Below are positions 21,898-34,500 of a DNA stretch of 64,000 nucleotides, in pieces. The translations under genes and the position numbers were made by a program. The notes below the pieces were generated by a model. It worked only from the letters and a program-made list of their open reading frames with translations, was not told where the DNA came from and did no database searches. Source of the DNA: Euglena gracilis (taxonomy: Eukaryota > Euglenida > Euglenophyceae > Euglenales); the NCBI GenBank assembly GCA_039621445.1, contig CP154955.1:46647540-46711539 (forward strand). Direction: 5' to 3'. Position 1 is the stretch's first letter. Each line of letters begins with the position of its first letter.

Positions 21898-24275
21898 CAT
21901 ACACATACATACATACACACACATACATACATACATACATACATACATACATACATACATACATACATACATACATACATACATACATACATACATACAT
22001 ACATACATACATACATACATACATACATACATACATACATACATACATACATACATACATACATACATACATACATACATACATACACACACACATACAT
22101 ACATACATACATACATACATACATACATACATGCATACATACACACATACATACACACACACATACATACATACATACATACATACATGCATACATACAT
22201 ACATGCATACATACATACATACATACATACATACATACATACATACATACATACATGCATACATACATACATACATACATACATACATACATACATGCAT
22301 ACATACATACATACATACATACATACATACATACATACATACATACATACATACATACATACATACATACATACATACATACATGCATACATACATACAT
22401 GCATACATACATACATACATACATACATACATACATACATACATACATACATACATACATACAGACAGACATACATACATACATACAGACATACAGACAT
22501 ACAGACATACATACATACATACATACATACATACATACATACATACATACATACAGACATACAGACATACATACAGACAGACATACAGACATACATACAG
22601 ACATACATACATACATACATACATACATACATACATACATACATACATACATACATACATACATACATACATACATACATACATACATACATACATACAT
22701 ACATACATACAGACAGACATACATACAGACATACATACATACATACATACATACATACATACATACAGACATACATACATACATACATACATACATACAT
22801 ACATACATACATACATACATACATACATACATACATACATGCATACATACATACACACATACATACATACATACATACATACATACATACATACATACAT
22901 ACATACATACATACATACATACATACATACATACATACATACATACATACATACATACATACATACAGACATACATACATACATACATACATACATACAT
23001 ACATACATACATACATACATGCATACATACATACACACATACATACATACATACATACATACATACAGACATACATACATACAGACATACATACATACAT
23101 ACATACATACATACATACATCCATACATACATACATACATACATACATACATACATACATACATACATACATACAGACATACATACATACATACATACAT
23201 ACATACAGACATACATACATACACATACATACATACATACATACATACATACATACATACATACATACATACATACATACATACATACATCCATACATAC
23301 ATACATACATACATACATACATACATACATACATACATACACACATACATACATACATACATACATACATACATACATACATACATACATACATACATAC
23401 ATACATACATACATACATACATACATACATACATACATACATACATACATACATACATACATACATACATACATGCAAGCATGCATGCATGCATGTACGC
23501 ATGTATGCATACATACATACATACATACATACATACATACATACATACATACATACATACATACATACATACATACATACATACATACATACATACATAC
23601 ATACATACATACATACATACATACATACATACATACATACATACATACATACATACATACATACATACATACATACATACATACATACATACATACATAC
23701 ATACATACATACATACATACATACATACATACATACATACATGCATACATACACACATACATACATACATACATACATACATACATACATACATACATAC
23801 ATACATACATACATACATGCATACATACATACACACATACATACATACATACATACATACATACATACATACATACATACATACATACATACATACATAC
23901 ATACATACATACATACATACATACATACATACATACATACATACATACATACATACATACATACATACATACATACATACATACATACATACATGCATAC
24001 ATACATACATACATACATACATACATACATACATACATACATACATACATACATGCATACATACATAGATACACACATACATACATACATACATACACAC
24101 ACATACATACATACATACATACATACATACATACATACATACATACATACATACATACATACATACATACATACATACATACATACATACATACATACAT
24201 ACATACATACATACATACATACATACATACATACATACATACATACATACATACATACATACATACACACAGACA
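21898..24275. repeat. (ACAT)n tetranucleotide array, about 2.4 kb
   Basis: A very long ACAT array with CAGACAT, CATGCAT and ACACACAT variants that recur as higher-order blocks. A GCATGCATGCATGC-rich centre lies at 23474-23512. Because the unit is 4 bp with no stop codon in any phase, all frames on both strands are open for 700-900 codons; none is a gene. Confidence 0.98.
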
Positions 24276-24295
24276 CACACACGCACACACATCCG

Positions 24296-24396
24296 TTTAT
24301 CCATCCATCCATCCATCCATCCATCCATCCATCCATCCATCCATCCATCCATCCATCCATCCATCCATCCATCCATCCATCCATCCATCCATCCAC
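24296..24396. repeat. (CCAT)n array
   Basis: About 100 bp of CCAT units adjoining the ACAT array. Confidence 0.97.
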
Positions 24397-24643
24397 ACCC
24401 ACTTACACATACATATACACATATGCATATTTCTATACATATATATATGCATATGTATGTTTATGTGTGTATACATACACGCACACACATACACAATGCA
24501 GCCCCATACCTATAGGCCCTCCCGGGGGGGGTCCCACTTTTATGATGCACCTAGGCATGTCTCGGATTCGCCGTTTTACCCACCGTTTTCGGCTAAAATT
24601 GGGGTTTATTCCCTAGGAGTAGGGTTAAGGTTAGGATTCATAT

Positions 24644-24920
24644 AAGGGATTTTTTTAAGTTTGGACCCCCGGGGGGGGAGGGGTAGGGTGGGTGGGTCCG
24701 CCGGACCCCCTCCCCCCCGGGGGGGGGGGTCCCCCCGGAGGGGGGTGGGATATACTTTTCGGCGCCGCAGGCGCCGAAAAAATTCTATTTTTAGCACTTT
24801 TCGCGATTTTTCGGCCATTTTTTGTGGGTCCCCCGGACCCCCCTCCCCCCCGGGGGGGGCCCCCAGGGGGGGTGGGTGGGGGTGACCCCCCCTCCCCCCC
24901 CGGTCTTAAAAAAACCCCTG
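24644..24920 (-). mobile_element. hAT-like MITE, copy 2
   Basis: The same family as 17932-18218 in the opposite orientation: it begins AAGGGATTTTTTTAAG (first base changed) and ends GTCTTAAAAAAACCCCTG, 277 bp. The 8-bp duplication ATTCATAT lies at 24636-24643 and 24921-24928. The central GGCGCCGCAGGCGCC hairpin is conserved. Confidence 0.9.
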
Positions 24921-25449
24921 ATTCATATTTCTGTGCGATGCAATTTTGGACCAAAATAAGCCTAAATTTCGACCTAACTTTAGCCTAAATTTATTTTGAA
25001 TTTTGGCTGAAAACACAACTAACCCTAACAATGCATAACCCCAAACCCTGACCCTAACCCGACCTCTGATGCAAAACATGCTTCGACGCACCCAGAATTC
25101 ACCAAAGTCCTGCGGCAGAACTGAACCGAGAGCCGTGGAATCGGTCCCTGTTGTATGGGGAGGATGCCCCCGGGGAGGGGGGGTCCCACAGGCATGGGGC
25201 TGCCACACATAAATAGATGTACACATATATGCATAAATGTGCATGTGCATGTGTATGTGCACGTATGTGTGTGCATATATATACACACACATGTGTGTGT
25301 ATATATGTATGTGTGTTTGTGTGCATAAATGTATAAATATGTGTGTATATATGTTTATGTATACGTGCATATGTATATACATTTAGAGTTTTGACACCCT
25401 CCAAGTTGTGCGAGAGCCACGTTTGGGTTGCGCAGATGGGCCAGGCGGG

Positions 25450-27558
25450 CGAGGTTCTCCAGTGGCAGGTCCACGAGGCGGGTCTTCGGGGCCTCAATCA
25501 CCGCCTGCATCTCCTGTACGTCGCTGAAGCTCTTGTCGATGTAGCCCTGGGCGCGGTTGAAGAGGTCCGGGTCCGCCGTGCCAAAGACAGGGCGCAGGGG
25601 GTGCAGATGGGGTTGCGGGGCCTCCTTGCACAGACGGAGCAGTGAAGGGAGGGATGGATGGGGTGGGTTTGAAGGGGTGGGTTGGGCCTAGGAAAAGAGC
25701 CCTCTGCAGGAGGGGGACCAATAGAGCGGCAACCGGTGGACAATTGCGCCATTAGTAAAAAAAACCTGGGAGTTCTGGCCTGTGCTGGCCTGTGGAGGAG
25801 TGACCCAACAATTCAGAGGGTTCGCACCCGCAAGAGGGACCCTAATCGGGACGTTTCATCCGCGGCCAGGCAGCACCACCGGAAGCAGACCGAACTGTGA
25901 CCGGAGGAATAAAAAGCACGCGCACTGTCCTTCACCACCAGCATGCATTGCATTTCTGTCAAAACGTGTGTGTCCCCACAGCGGAAACCGCTCAGGGGGG
26001 GGTGGCGGTGGGGTCCAGAGTGCCTTGCCCCAGCTCCCCCGGCCCCCTGGGCCCTCCGCACGGGGCCGCCGGCCGCTTGCAGAGCCAGGCGGTGGTCCAT
26101 CTCTGCCAGCTGCTGCTGCAGCTCGCGGAGGGTGGCCGGGGAGTCCCGCGGGGAGCGGCGGGCGGCCTCGTACTGCACCACCGCCAGCCTGCGGGAGTGG
26201 CGGCCACGGTAGAAAGGGAAGCGGACGTGCAGGGCGGGGGGTTGGGAAAAGGCTGCTGGTGGGCTGGCTTCCTCCCCAGTGTGAGGCGCGCGCGCGCGTG
26301 TGTGTGTGGGTGTGGGTGAGTGAGTGTGTGTCTGTGCGTGTGGGTTTGCGTGTGTAGGTGTGTGAGTGAGTGTGTGCGAGTGTGTGGGTGTGTGGTGTCT
26401 TTGTTTTCCCTTGTGAGTGTGGGGGTCTACTATCTGGTCTTTTGCATTTCCCTCTGTGGTCAGCCTTCTGAATGCTGCTGTTTCCAAGTATCCGTTTATT
26501 GTTTCCAGAACTGATTCTGTGGCTGCTGCTGTTTCTGTGTGTTGTCTGAGTGGTGGAATTCCTGTGATTGGTGCGCTTTTACCCCTTGGTGATGACTTGC
26601 TGCAATACACTGTCTGTCCCAAATTTTTTCCATTCTTGAATTCTTCCGCTGGGTCGCTGCCATGTGCATGGTGGTTGTTTTGCTGCAGCAGTTTCGGGAT
26701 GTCGAATTTTTATGGAAACTGTGACCTGCTGTTCTGCATCTGTTTGGACATTTTCTGTGTGTGTGTGTGTGATTGAGTGGTGAATGAGTGAGTGAGTGAG
26801 TGAGTGAGTGAGTGAGTGAGTGAGTGAGTGAGTGAGTGAGTGAGTGAGTGAGTGAGTGAGTGAGTGAGTGAGTGAGGGAGGGAGTGGTCGGTCTCTTTCG
26901 ATCCAAGGCCCCCAACTGCCCCCCCCCATGCTACGACCAGCCATTCATTTTGTCTGGGGAGCCATTGAATTGCCAGAGGTAGCACACACCGCTTCAATGT
27001 ACCGCACCCTTCACATGAAAATCAGCAGTCCCTAAGGCAACCCTTGTCGCTTTTTGCGCTGAAGGCCAAACAGCAGGACACCCCCAACTGTAACACAGTT
27101 TCCCGGGCGGGGTCCAGGTCAGGAAAAAGAATTGACAAATTCGACCCCCGGTGACAGAAAAAATCTGGAAAAGCAGTTTCTCACAAATTTTATAAGAATT
27201 TGAAAAAATATTTGCAATTTTATTCAAAGGCAGGAATCCAACCCCCCCCCTGGGAAACTTCCTCCCCGACGGGAAACTGTCCTCTACCTCCTGTGCCAGC
27301 TCACCTGTCCTCAAAGGGTCCTCTCCTAACATGAAAATTTTCGAATTCTTTGTCCCCTCCATCCAAGGCGGGAGGGGGGGGGCACACACCGCTGGGCATC
27401 GATGGGGTTGAGCAGCGGCGGCATCATTCCCAGCAGGCTCCCGTCCCGCCCGCTGTCCGGGACGTCTTTCTTGGAGCCGCGCTTCGCTTTCCGCTTTGTC
27501 CCCTTCTTCGTCCCGTCCTTCTTACCCCGGTCTTCGCCCACCATCGTCGGGCACCTTC
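25450..27558 (-). CDS. Three linked exons of an unidentified gene
   Basis: Exon 27558-27390 has acceptor CCCTCAG, a lysine-rich stretch (GKKDGTKKGTKRKAKRGSKK), then LLGMMPPLLNPIDAQR, and donor GTGTGT. Exon 26188-26062 has acceptor CCCGCAG, reads LAVVQYEAARRSPRDS and LRELQQQLAEMDHRLALQAA (probable coiled coil), and donor GTGCGG. The exon ending near 25450 reads PVFGTADPDLFNRAQGYIDK, SFSDVQEMQAVIEAPKTRLV and DLPLENLARLAHLRNPN. The first junction is in phase (CG plus G) and the second is phase 0. The basic stretch could be a nuclear-localisation or nucleic-acid-binding segment; that is inference. Start and end of the gene are not seen; it may end at 15757. Confidence 0.6.
26290..26400. repeat. 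GTGTGA/GT-rich degenerate microsatellite
   Basis: Irregular GTGTGAGTG units adjoining the exon at 26188-26062. Confidence 0.85.
26778..26884. repeat. (GAGT)n microsatellite
   Basis: More than 20 tandem GAGT units. Confidence 0.97.
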
Positions 27559-27899
27559 CTGAGGGGGGCAGGGGGAGGGCAACAGTCACCTTGGCCGGTC
27601 CCAAATTGCAACACCGCCTTCCTAGAGTGCACGGGGGCACACATTGTAAGGACGTAGTTTCAAACCCCAAGAAGTGTGCACTTATTGGGGCACTGTGCAC
27701 TTGTTAGGGCAAAGAACAAAATACTTGATTGTCCACTACTCTTGTTTCAGTTTTTCACCTTCTTGCGATCTCAAGTAATGAGTCAAATGATTGTGTCAAA
27801 TTCGGGCTTGGTCGATAGAAATGTTTGGTCTGAGAAGGACAGCTCTGAGGATTTTGTGTGCTTTCCGACCTGAGATGTGACAATGATTTCTCCTTTGGG

Positions 27900-28440
27900 G
27901 GAGGGTGCGCACTTTTTAGGGAGGTAGTTTCGAACCCTCAGGGGTGCGGACTTATTAGGGCACTGCGCACAATTAGGGCACTGCGCACTTATTGGGGGGG
28001 GTCTACGCTGACCCACAAATCGTGACTGGCATGATGGATCAGAACCGGGGGGGGGGGGCCTAAATTGCCGAAATATGGGTGAGAACCGTGGGGGGGGGGG
28101 AGGTGGTTCTTGGACAAGGGGGAAAATTTGACTGCAAAAAAAATACAGCACTTCGCGCCGAAGAAGAAAAATTCTTACGGGCATTTGGATGCAAAAAAAA
28201 CAACAACACCTCACCAAATCAGGCTTCAAAAAAATTTCGAAAATTTTTCTGAAAAACACACAGATGACCTCCCCCAGATGACCTTTAAAAAGATGGGTAA
28301 GAACTTGGGGGGGGGGTGCTTAGAGAAGGGTGGGAGGGGGTATGTGTGGGCGGCTCGGGTGGACCTGGTCGGTCCTGGTCGACCCGGTTGGCAAATATTC
28401 GGCCGTGGGTGGAACGATGTGCCAATAAAAATGGCCATTT
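27900..28440. other. Non-coding stretch with GCGCAC/TTAGGG(CA) and poly-G motifs
   Basis: Repeated GCACTTATTGGGGC/TTAGGGCACTG phrases (about 27676, 27950, 27970) and G-runs. I see no exon here. Confidence 0.4.
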
Positions 28441-29085
28441 TTCAAAAACGTTGGACAGATTGTTTCGCGGCCATTTTGGAAATTCTGACCATCTTTGGAC
28501 ATTTTTTTTGATAGATTTTGGCCAATTTTTTTATTCGCTGCTGCTGAATATCTCTGTGGTCTAAAATTGGCCGAAAATGGCCAACAGTGGACAAAAGCAA
28601 AGAGAGCATTAGCCAAAATTAGTCATAGGCTGCCAAAAGGCAGCAAAAAAAAAAAGTTGCCAACAACGGCCAAAGAGCGGCCAAAAGTGGTCAAAAGTGG
28701 GGGAAAATGAAAAAAAAGTGGCAAAAAGCAGCCTGAAGAAGTCGAAAAGCAACCACAAGCAGTCAAGAGCTGCAAAAAAGCAATCAGAAGCAGCAAGAAC
28801 AACCGGAAGCATCCATGATCAGTTGAAAGTGGACAAAAGGGACCAAAAGTGGTCAAGTGGTCAAAAATGCAAAAACTGTTTAAAAACATTCAAAACAGCC
28901 AAAATCATGAAAAGCACTGAAAAGCAACTCATACATGGTAAAAAAAAAACTCCAGAAGTGGGCCAGAAAAAGGCAAAAAAATGGCCAAAATTGGCAAAAA
29001 TGGCCAAAATTGGCAAAAGTGGCCAAAAAGTGATCTGAAATTGCCAAGAACAGCCAAAGCAGCCAAAAGTGGCCATGCTTACAGC
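28430..29085. repeat. Degenerate phased GGCC/AAAA repeat
   Basis: About 650 bp in which TGGCC or CAAAAGTGG motifs alternate with A-tracts at roughly 10-bp spacing. The polarity changes at about 28560, from T-rich GGCCATTTT to A-rich GGCCAAAA. It resembles the decamer arrays at 12488 and 13288, more diverged. Confidence 0.6.
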
Positions 29086-30017
29086 GCTCATGATGCAAAT
29101 TGACAGGGCAAAGGGGGAAGAATAAAGCTCATTCATTGAAAATTAACGCTGTTGCGAAATCGACCAGAGAGCAAGTATTTGACCTCGCCAGTCTCGGGGT
29201 TGCAGATCCCCGGTTTCAGCTTCGGGAGGCAGCTGATGACTACGCAATGAAAGAAACCCACAGCCGGCACTCAAATCGCGTGGTCGACCCTCGTCGGCCG
29301 ATGTCGGCCCTGGTTGGCCCTGGTTGGAACCCCCGCCTATGGGTTGGGGTGGCATTGTTGGAGGACACTGAGGCAAGCTGACGGAAAGCTTGATGCGTGC
29401 TGTGAAGTTGCGTCATTAGGACCTACCCCTCTGGGACGGCTTTAACGGACAGGTCGGCCAAGGCCAGATGCCCTGCTACCACGATAGGAAATAACTATGC
29501 CCCCCCCCCCCACCGATACAATCCAAGCTGCAAGTTGACTTTTCCTGTGACTGACCTACCCGGGAAGTTATCAGGGCCTTGGCAGGGAAACTGCACGCAG
29601 GGAAGGGGTGTAAGAAAAACCGTGCCCAAAAATGTGTAACACAAGGGAATGAAAATCATTGGGATGTTCTATTCAAAACAAATGGCTTCTACGCAATGAG
29701 AGTGCTAGCCGTCGCACCTAAAAGTCATTCAGTTTGCTGCCACCCACAAGACCCCGCAAACATCCTGCGCACTGAGACACCGCACGCAGCCACGGCAAAG
29801 AGCTGGCACCAATATATCACCAATCGGGGAAATCTCGGGCTGGGATATGGCTGTGGACTTCCACACGGGGAGCAGCACAACGCACAGCCAACCACATGGA
29901 GCACGGGAGGGGTCACAGCGGCACACTAAATGCCCGGGGGAGGGGGTGGCGACTTTTCGCGGTGCACAGAAGGGAGGTGCAGCGATGTGGCGGGGGCTCC
30001 GTGTGCTGTGCAACGCG

Positions 30018-31462
30018 CTACCGGCGCCGCTGGTGCCGCAAGGAGCCCCACAAGCCGCGACCCGCGTCCCGGGCTGCCGTCTCCCACCCGACCCACCAGC
30101 AGGGCGGGCTGGGAGGGAATGCCAAAACAAACGTTGCAACACGGGAAAAACAAAATAAAAGAGTGGAAGTGACCCCCAAGGGTCGGAAAAAATTGCATGG
30201 TAGGACCCCCACTCTGTGTCACTCCCCCAGGGGCCCCGAAGTTTAGGGCTGCCGAAGAATTTCCCGTAGTCCAAAAGAAAAAGTGGTACACCATGTGACT
30301 GCCGCTGGTCTTCTCTTTAAAAATGCCACATTACGCTGAAAAATGGAATCAAACTTTTTTTTTAATATCCAACCAAGCAAAATGGAAAAATATTGTATGA
30401 GATCATACATGCACATATGCATATAAGTTTCATATATACACAGTTGGTGTAATACATAGGAAAACTGGTAATAAAATATATATAATTCTATTTTTTACTT
30501 CCAATAACCAGTCACTCACTTTTTTCGGAAAACTATTCACTGATTCAGTCATACCGCCCCTAGAGGGGGGGTCGGTCACTCTGGAATCCATTTGACCAAA
30601 AACGTATAAAAAAAGACCAAAAAATTTTCTGGCGCCTTTGGCGCTAGGTCACCTTGGTGGTTTTTTTTGCCGACCCCCCCGAGGGGGGGGGGTCCGGCCC
30701 AAACCAGTCAGTCACCCACGGGGGGGGGGGCAGCCAGTGGCCAAAGTGATTGGATGGGTCCGACCCCCTTGCCCTAAACATGAGGGTTTGAAACCAAATT
30801 TGTCTGTGTTTTCGCCCTGAACCCCCCCCCCCCTCCAAATAACCTGGCGGGGTGCCAGGTTATTGGAACCAACTTTTGGCCCTGCCCCCCCCCCCTCCAG
30901 GTTATTTGGGCCCTTTTTTTCAGCGCCGTAAAGGAACTTTGCCTAAAAAGGGGGGGTGCCAAGTTACTGGAACCATCTTTTTTGCCCCTCCCCCCGCCAA
31001 GTTATTCGGCCCCCGCCAGGGTATTTGGGGGGGGGGGTTTACCTGTGGGAGATGATTGGGGTTCCTATCGGGATGCCCCAAAGAAAATGGGCATCCCCCA
31101 ATAGACAATTGGGACTCCTTGGGGGACCCAGTAATTAGGGCCACTGCTTCATCACTATTGCAAAAATGATCACCCTCCTGTGGATACAATTGAACAAAAT
31201 TTCAAGAAACATAATATATTCGGTGCATAACGAAATTAGTGTGCACGTCAGCGGGAAAACGTTCCATATTGAGAAATGGGAGGGGGGTAATGAGGTGCAA
31301 CTCCGGGTGAGATGAACAGAACACTTGTGTCGGCGTAAATAATATTAATTACATATACACATATATTATTTATATGTGCGATACACTATAATTATATATT
31401 ATGAGATATAACATTATATATTATTATATATATTATGTAATATGATTATGCATTTTATATTT

Positions 31463-31504
<42 letters not shown>

Positions 31505-34500
31505 TATACATTAATCATTTACACACATTATTATTAATCTACAAGTATAATAATAAATGCCAGCCCCCTCCCTGGTCACTGCCGGCTCTCCGCCTCGGTC
31601 AGCTTGGACGGCTCGTACATTGCCCACCCGTCCTCCACCAGCTGAGCGTTCAGCGTCCGCCAGCGGAAGAGCCCCGTGCTGTGAGAGGGTGCAGGCGAGC
31701 AAATGTGACTGTTGTGTGTGCAGCACATGTGTGTGTGTGTGTGTGTGAGGGTGTGGGTGGGGGGTGTGGGGGGGCGTGCGTGTGGGTGTGAGTGTGGGAG
31801 GGTGGGTGGGTGGGTGGGTGGGTGGGTGTATAAATGTGTGCTTGGGCATGTGTGGATGTCTGTGTGCGTGTGCCTGTGCATGTGAGTGAGTGCTGTGCAT
31901 TGGATGTTTGTGAATGTGTGCTTCTGTATTTAACGGACATTTCAGAGCGTGCTACAGTATGCACGCGTGCGTGCATGCATGCCTGTGCGTGCAAGTGTTG
32001 GACATTTACACTCATTTGCACACTTACTCACTCATTCACCAAGCACACACACGCCCGTAGGCCCACACAACACTCGCCCAGTGAGAGTGTGGCCCACAAG
32101 GGCGCACTCACCAGAAGCACACTCACCAGATGCACAGCCACGCACATCACACACACGTACCACACACACACCCTGCCAAGGCGGCGGCGGCTGCCGGCTC
32201 TCGGGCGAGGAGCTTCAGGCTGATGGTGCGGTTCAGGACCTGGGACTCGATGAACGCGTTTTTCTCCGCATTCATGGCCTTATTCTCAAACCCGAGGGCA
32301 GGGGGGCCCCACAACAACCAGGGTATTCTGATTGCAGGTCCCTTTAAAGATGATATATGCATGATGACACGTATAATATAAATGATATGTAAGAATAAAA
32401 CACACAACATAAAATATTATCTTACACTGACATAACCAGAATATGATAATGGCATGAAGCCACCTTTGTGCCAAAGGGTTGGTTAGGCTTGTTGAAGGGA
32501 TAGGGTCAGGTTTAGCGATTTCGACCTAAATTTTGCCTGCATGCACGAATGTGATACCATATGAATAAACCTGCACCCACATTTTTACTCACTCCCTGCT
32601 GGGCCTCCTTCCTGGGCACAGCAAGGGGGCAACAGTGTCACCCCAAACCAGCGATGTGCAGCATAGGGGGGTGGAGTTGGTGGACGCCCGGAAAGACCCC
32701 TGCCCGACTGAGCCACGTTGGGCGTGGCCCGTGCGGCGGCCAAGTGGGTCCATCCGTGCATGTGCAAGGACCAACTTGGTCCAGCGCGTTGGAAGGAATG
32801 GTGGGAAATCCATTGCGGCAGTACGTTTTCTCGTGAAAAAAAAATGACCGAAAGGAAAGTGTTCCAAAGTTTCGCAGGTGTTCAGAGGGATGTGTGCAAT
32901 CTTCTTCCTTGTCGGCACTCTCGGGTGAATTTGCTTTCAAGATCCACTCCTTTCCTTGCGACTTCATCCAGCTTCTCCTTTAGTTCAGGCTTTCATTTCT
33001 GAAAACTGCGATGAAATTATTCCGGTTTGCATTTGGTAAGAAATTTTTGTACCCCGTCTCATCGTTCCCAGCCAGTGCTGGCCGATTGGTCCCCCCCCCC
33101 TTGCAGAATTGAGAAACGTCAAATTTGGTGCTCCGAGGCAATCCAGGTTGAATTTTTTTGCGCGGCTCAGTCGGGCAGGGGCAATCCAGGTTGAATTTTT
33201 TTTTGCGCCAGACAGCGGCGGGCGGCCCTGGCCGAGGGGGCGGCAGCCCGCCATGCGGACCAGGAACGTGTTCTTCATGTAGTCCTCCGAGGTGGAGGAG
33301 GCGGAGGGTCCGGGGCAGGGCCGGGTTCGGACGCCGAGGACGTTGTCACCGCCCCCCTCCGAATATGGTTTGCTTTATTCTTTAGTTGTTTGCTGCCCTC
33401 AAAGGGGTTTTAAACCCCCCCCCCCACTCATAAACGTTGACCGAACCCATCTGAGAAAGGAAAAATCATCAACAAATATGAAACCAATCTGTATGAGAAA
33501 GCATGCAGGGTAACAAAAAAATAGGCAATCACTTCATGATTTCCAAGAGGGTGTGCCAAAATAGCACAATACCCAGATTTCTGGGTATTTCATTTTTACA
33601 AAATGCCACACAATTCTTTTTGAACTTTTGTATTTTTTTTGTATTTTTGTATGTTCGTTTTTTTTTGTATTTTTGTATCCTTTTTTGGTTCCGTTCTTGA
33701 AACCTTTCCATTCAGACGCACAATACCCTAATTCCTCTTTCTTGCTCATTTTTGGCTGCTGATTGATAACTGGTAAGAATCGGGGTAGCTTTGTTTCGTT
33801 TTGGTTTTCTTTTCCCTCCCGACCAACAGTTGGGCCCGGCGCTGGGTGCCACGCGGGGCGGAACAGCGGCTTGTGGGACACCTGGAGGTGGTACGATGGG
33901 TGGACGCGGTGCACCCGCACCGCGACGCTGAGCTGGCGCTGGAAATACGTGCTCGGGATGTCGTCCAGCGGAGGGCACGGCTTGGCTTCCTCCTTGAGCC
34001 CCCCCCGCCGCACCCACGCCAAATTCCGAAGTTTGAGTGACAAATTCCGAATTTGGGAAGCAAATTCCCGGTTTTGGGGGGATATTACACCCGATCTTCG
34101 GGTGTAATATCCAATTTTTGGAAGAGCATCACCTGATTTTAGGCACAAACTTCAAATTTTAGGGGTAAACTTCAAATTTTAGGTGGCAAATGCCTAATCT
34201 TGGGGTAAACCCCCAGACCCCCAGGAGAATTGGAACACGTGCCAACGCAGGGTCGTTGGATTGTTGAAGGAAAGAAATTCTGTGCACGGTGCGCAGGTGG
34301 AATCCCATCTCGGCTGAGAACCCAAGGATGGCGCCGGCGGACAAAGTCTCATTGTAAATTTATTATGACGCTTTTTAAGTCAAGAATTATTGGATTAAAA
34401 TTGTATTACTATTTTCCTTTGGGGGAATGTCTTTGCATTGTTCTTCAATTCAACCCACGGACGTTATTTCCCCCGATAAGAATACCTTCAATTTCAAGAA

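Noticed and set aside
21833-24645. Open frames of 700-920 codons on both strands (Thr-Tyr-Ile-His or Met-Tyr-Val-Cys)
   Set aside because: They are translations of (ACAT)n, which has no stop codon in any phase; all frames are open equally and there is no other protein content.
31576-31678. TGA after ESRQ as the end of the SNase-like gene
   Set aside because: A donor two bases before it (CA|GTGACC) joins in phase to a strong acceptor at 30108, giving the expected AxxxGLWG ending of the fold.
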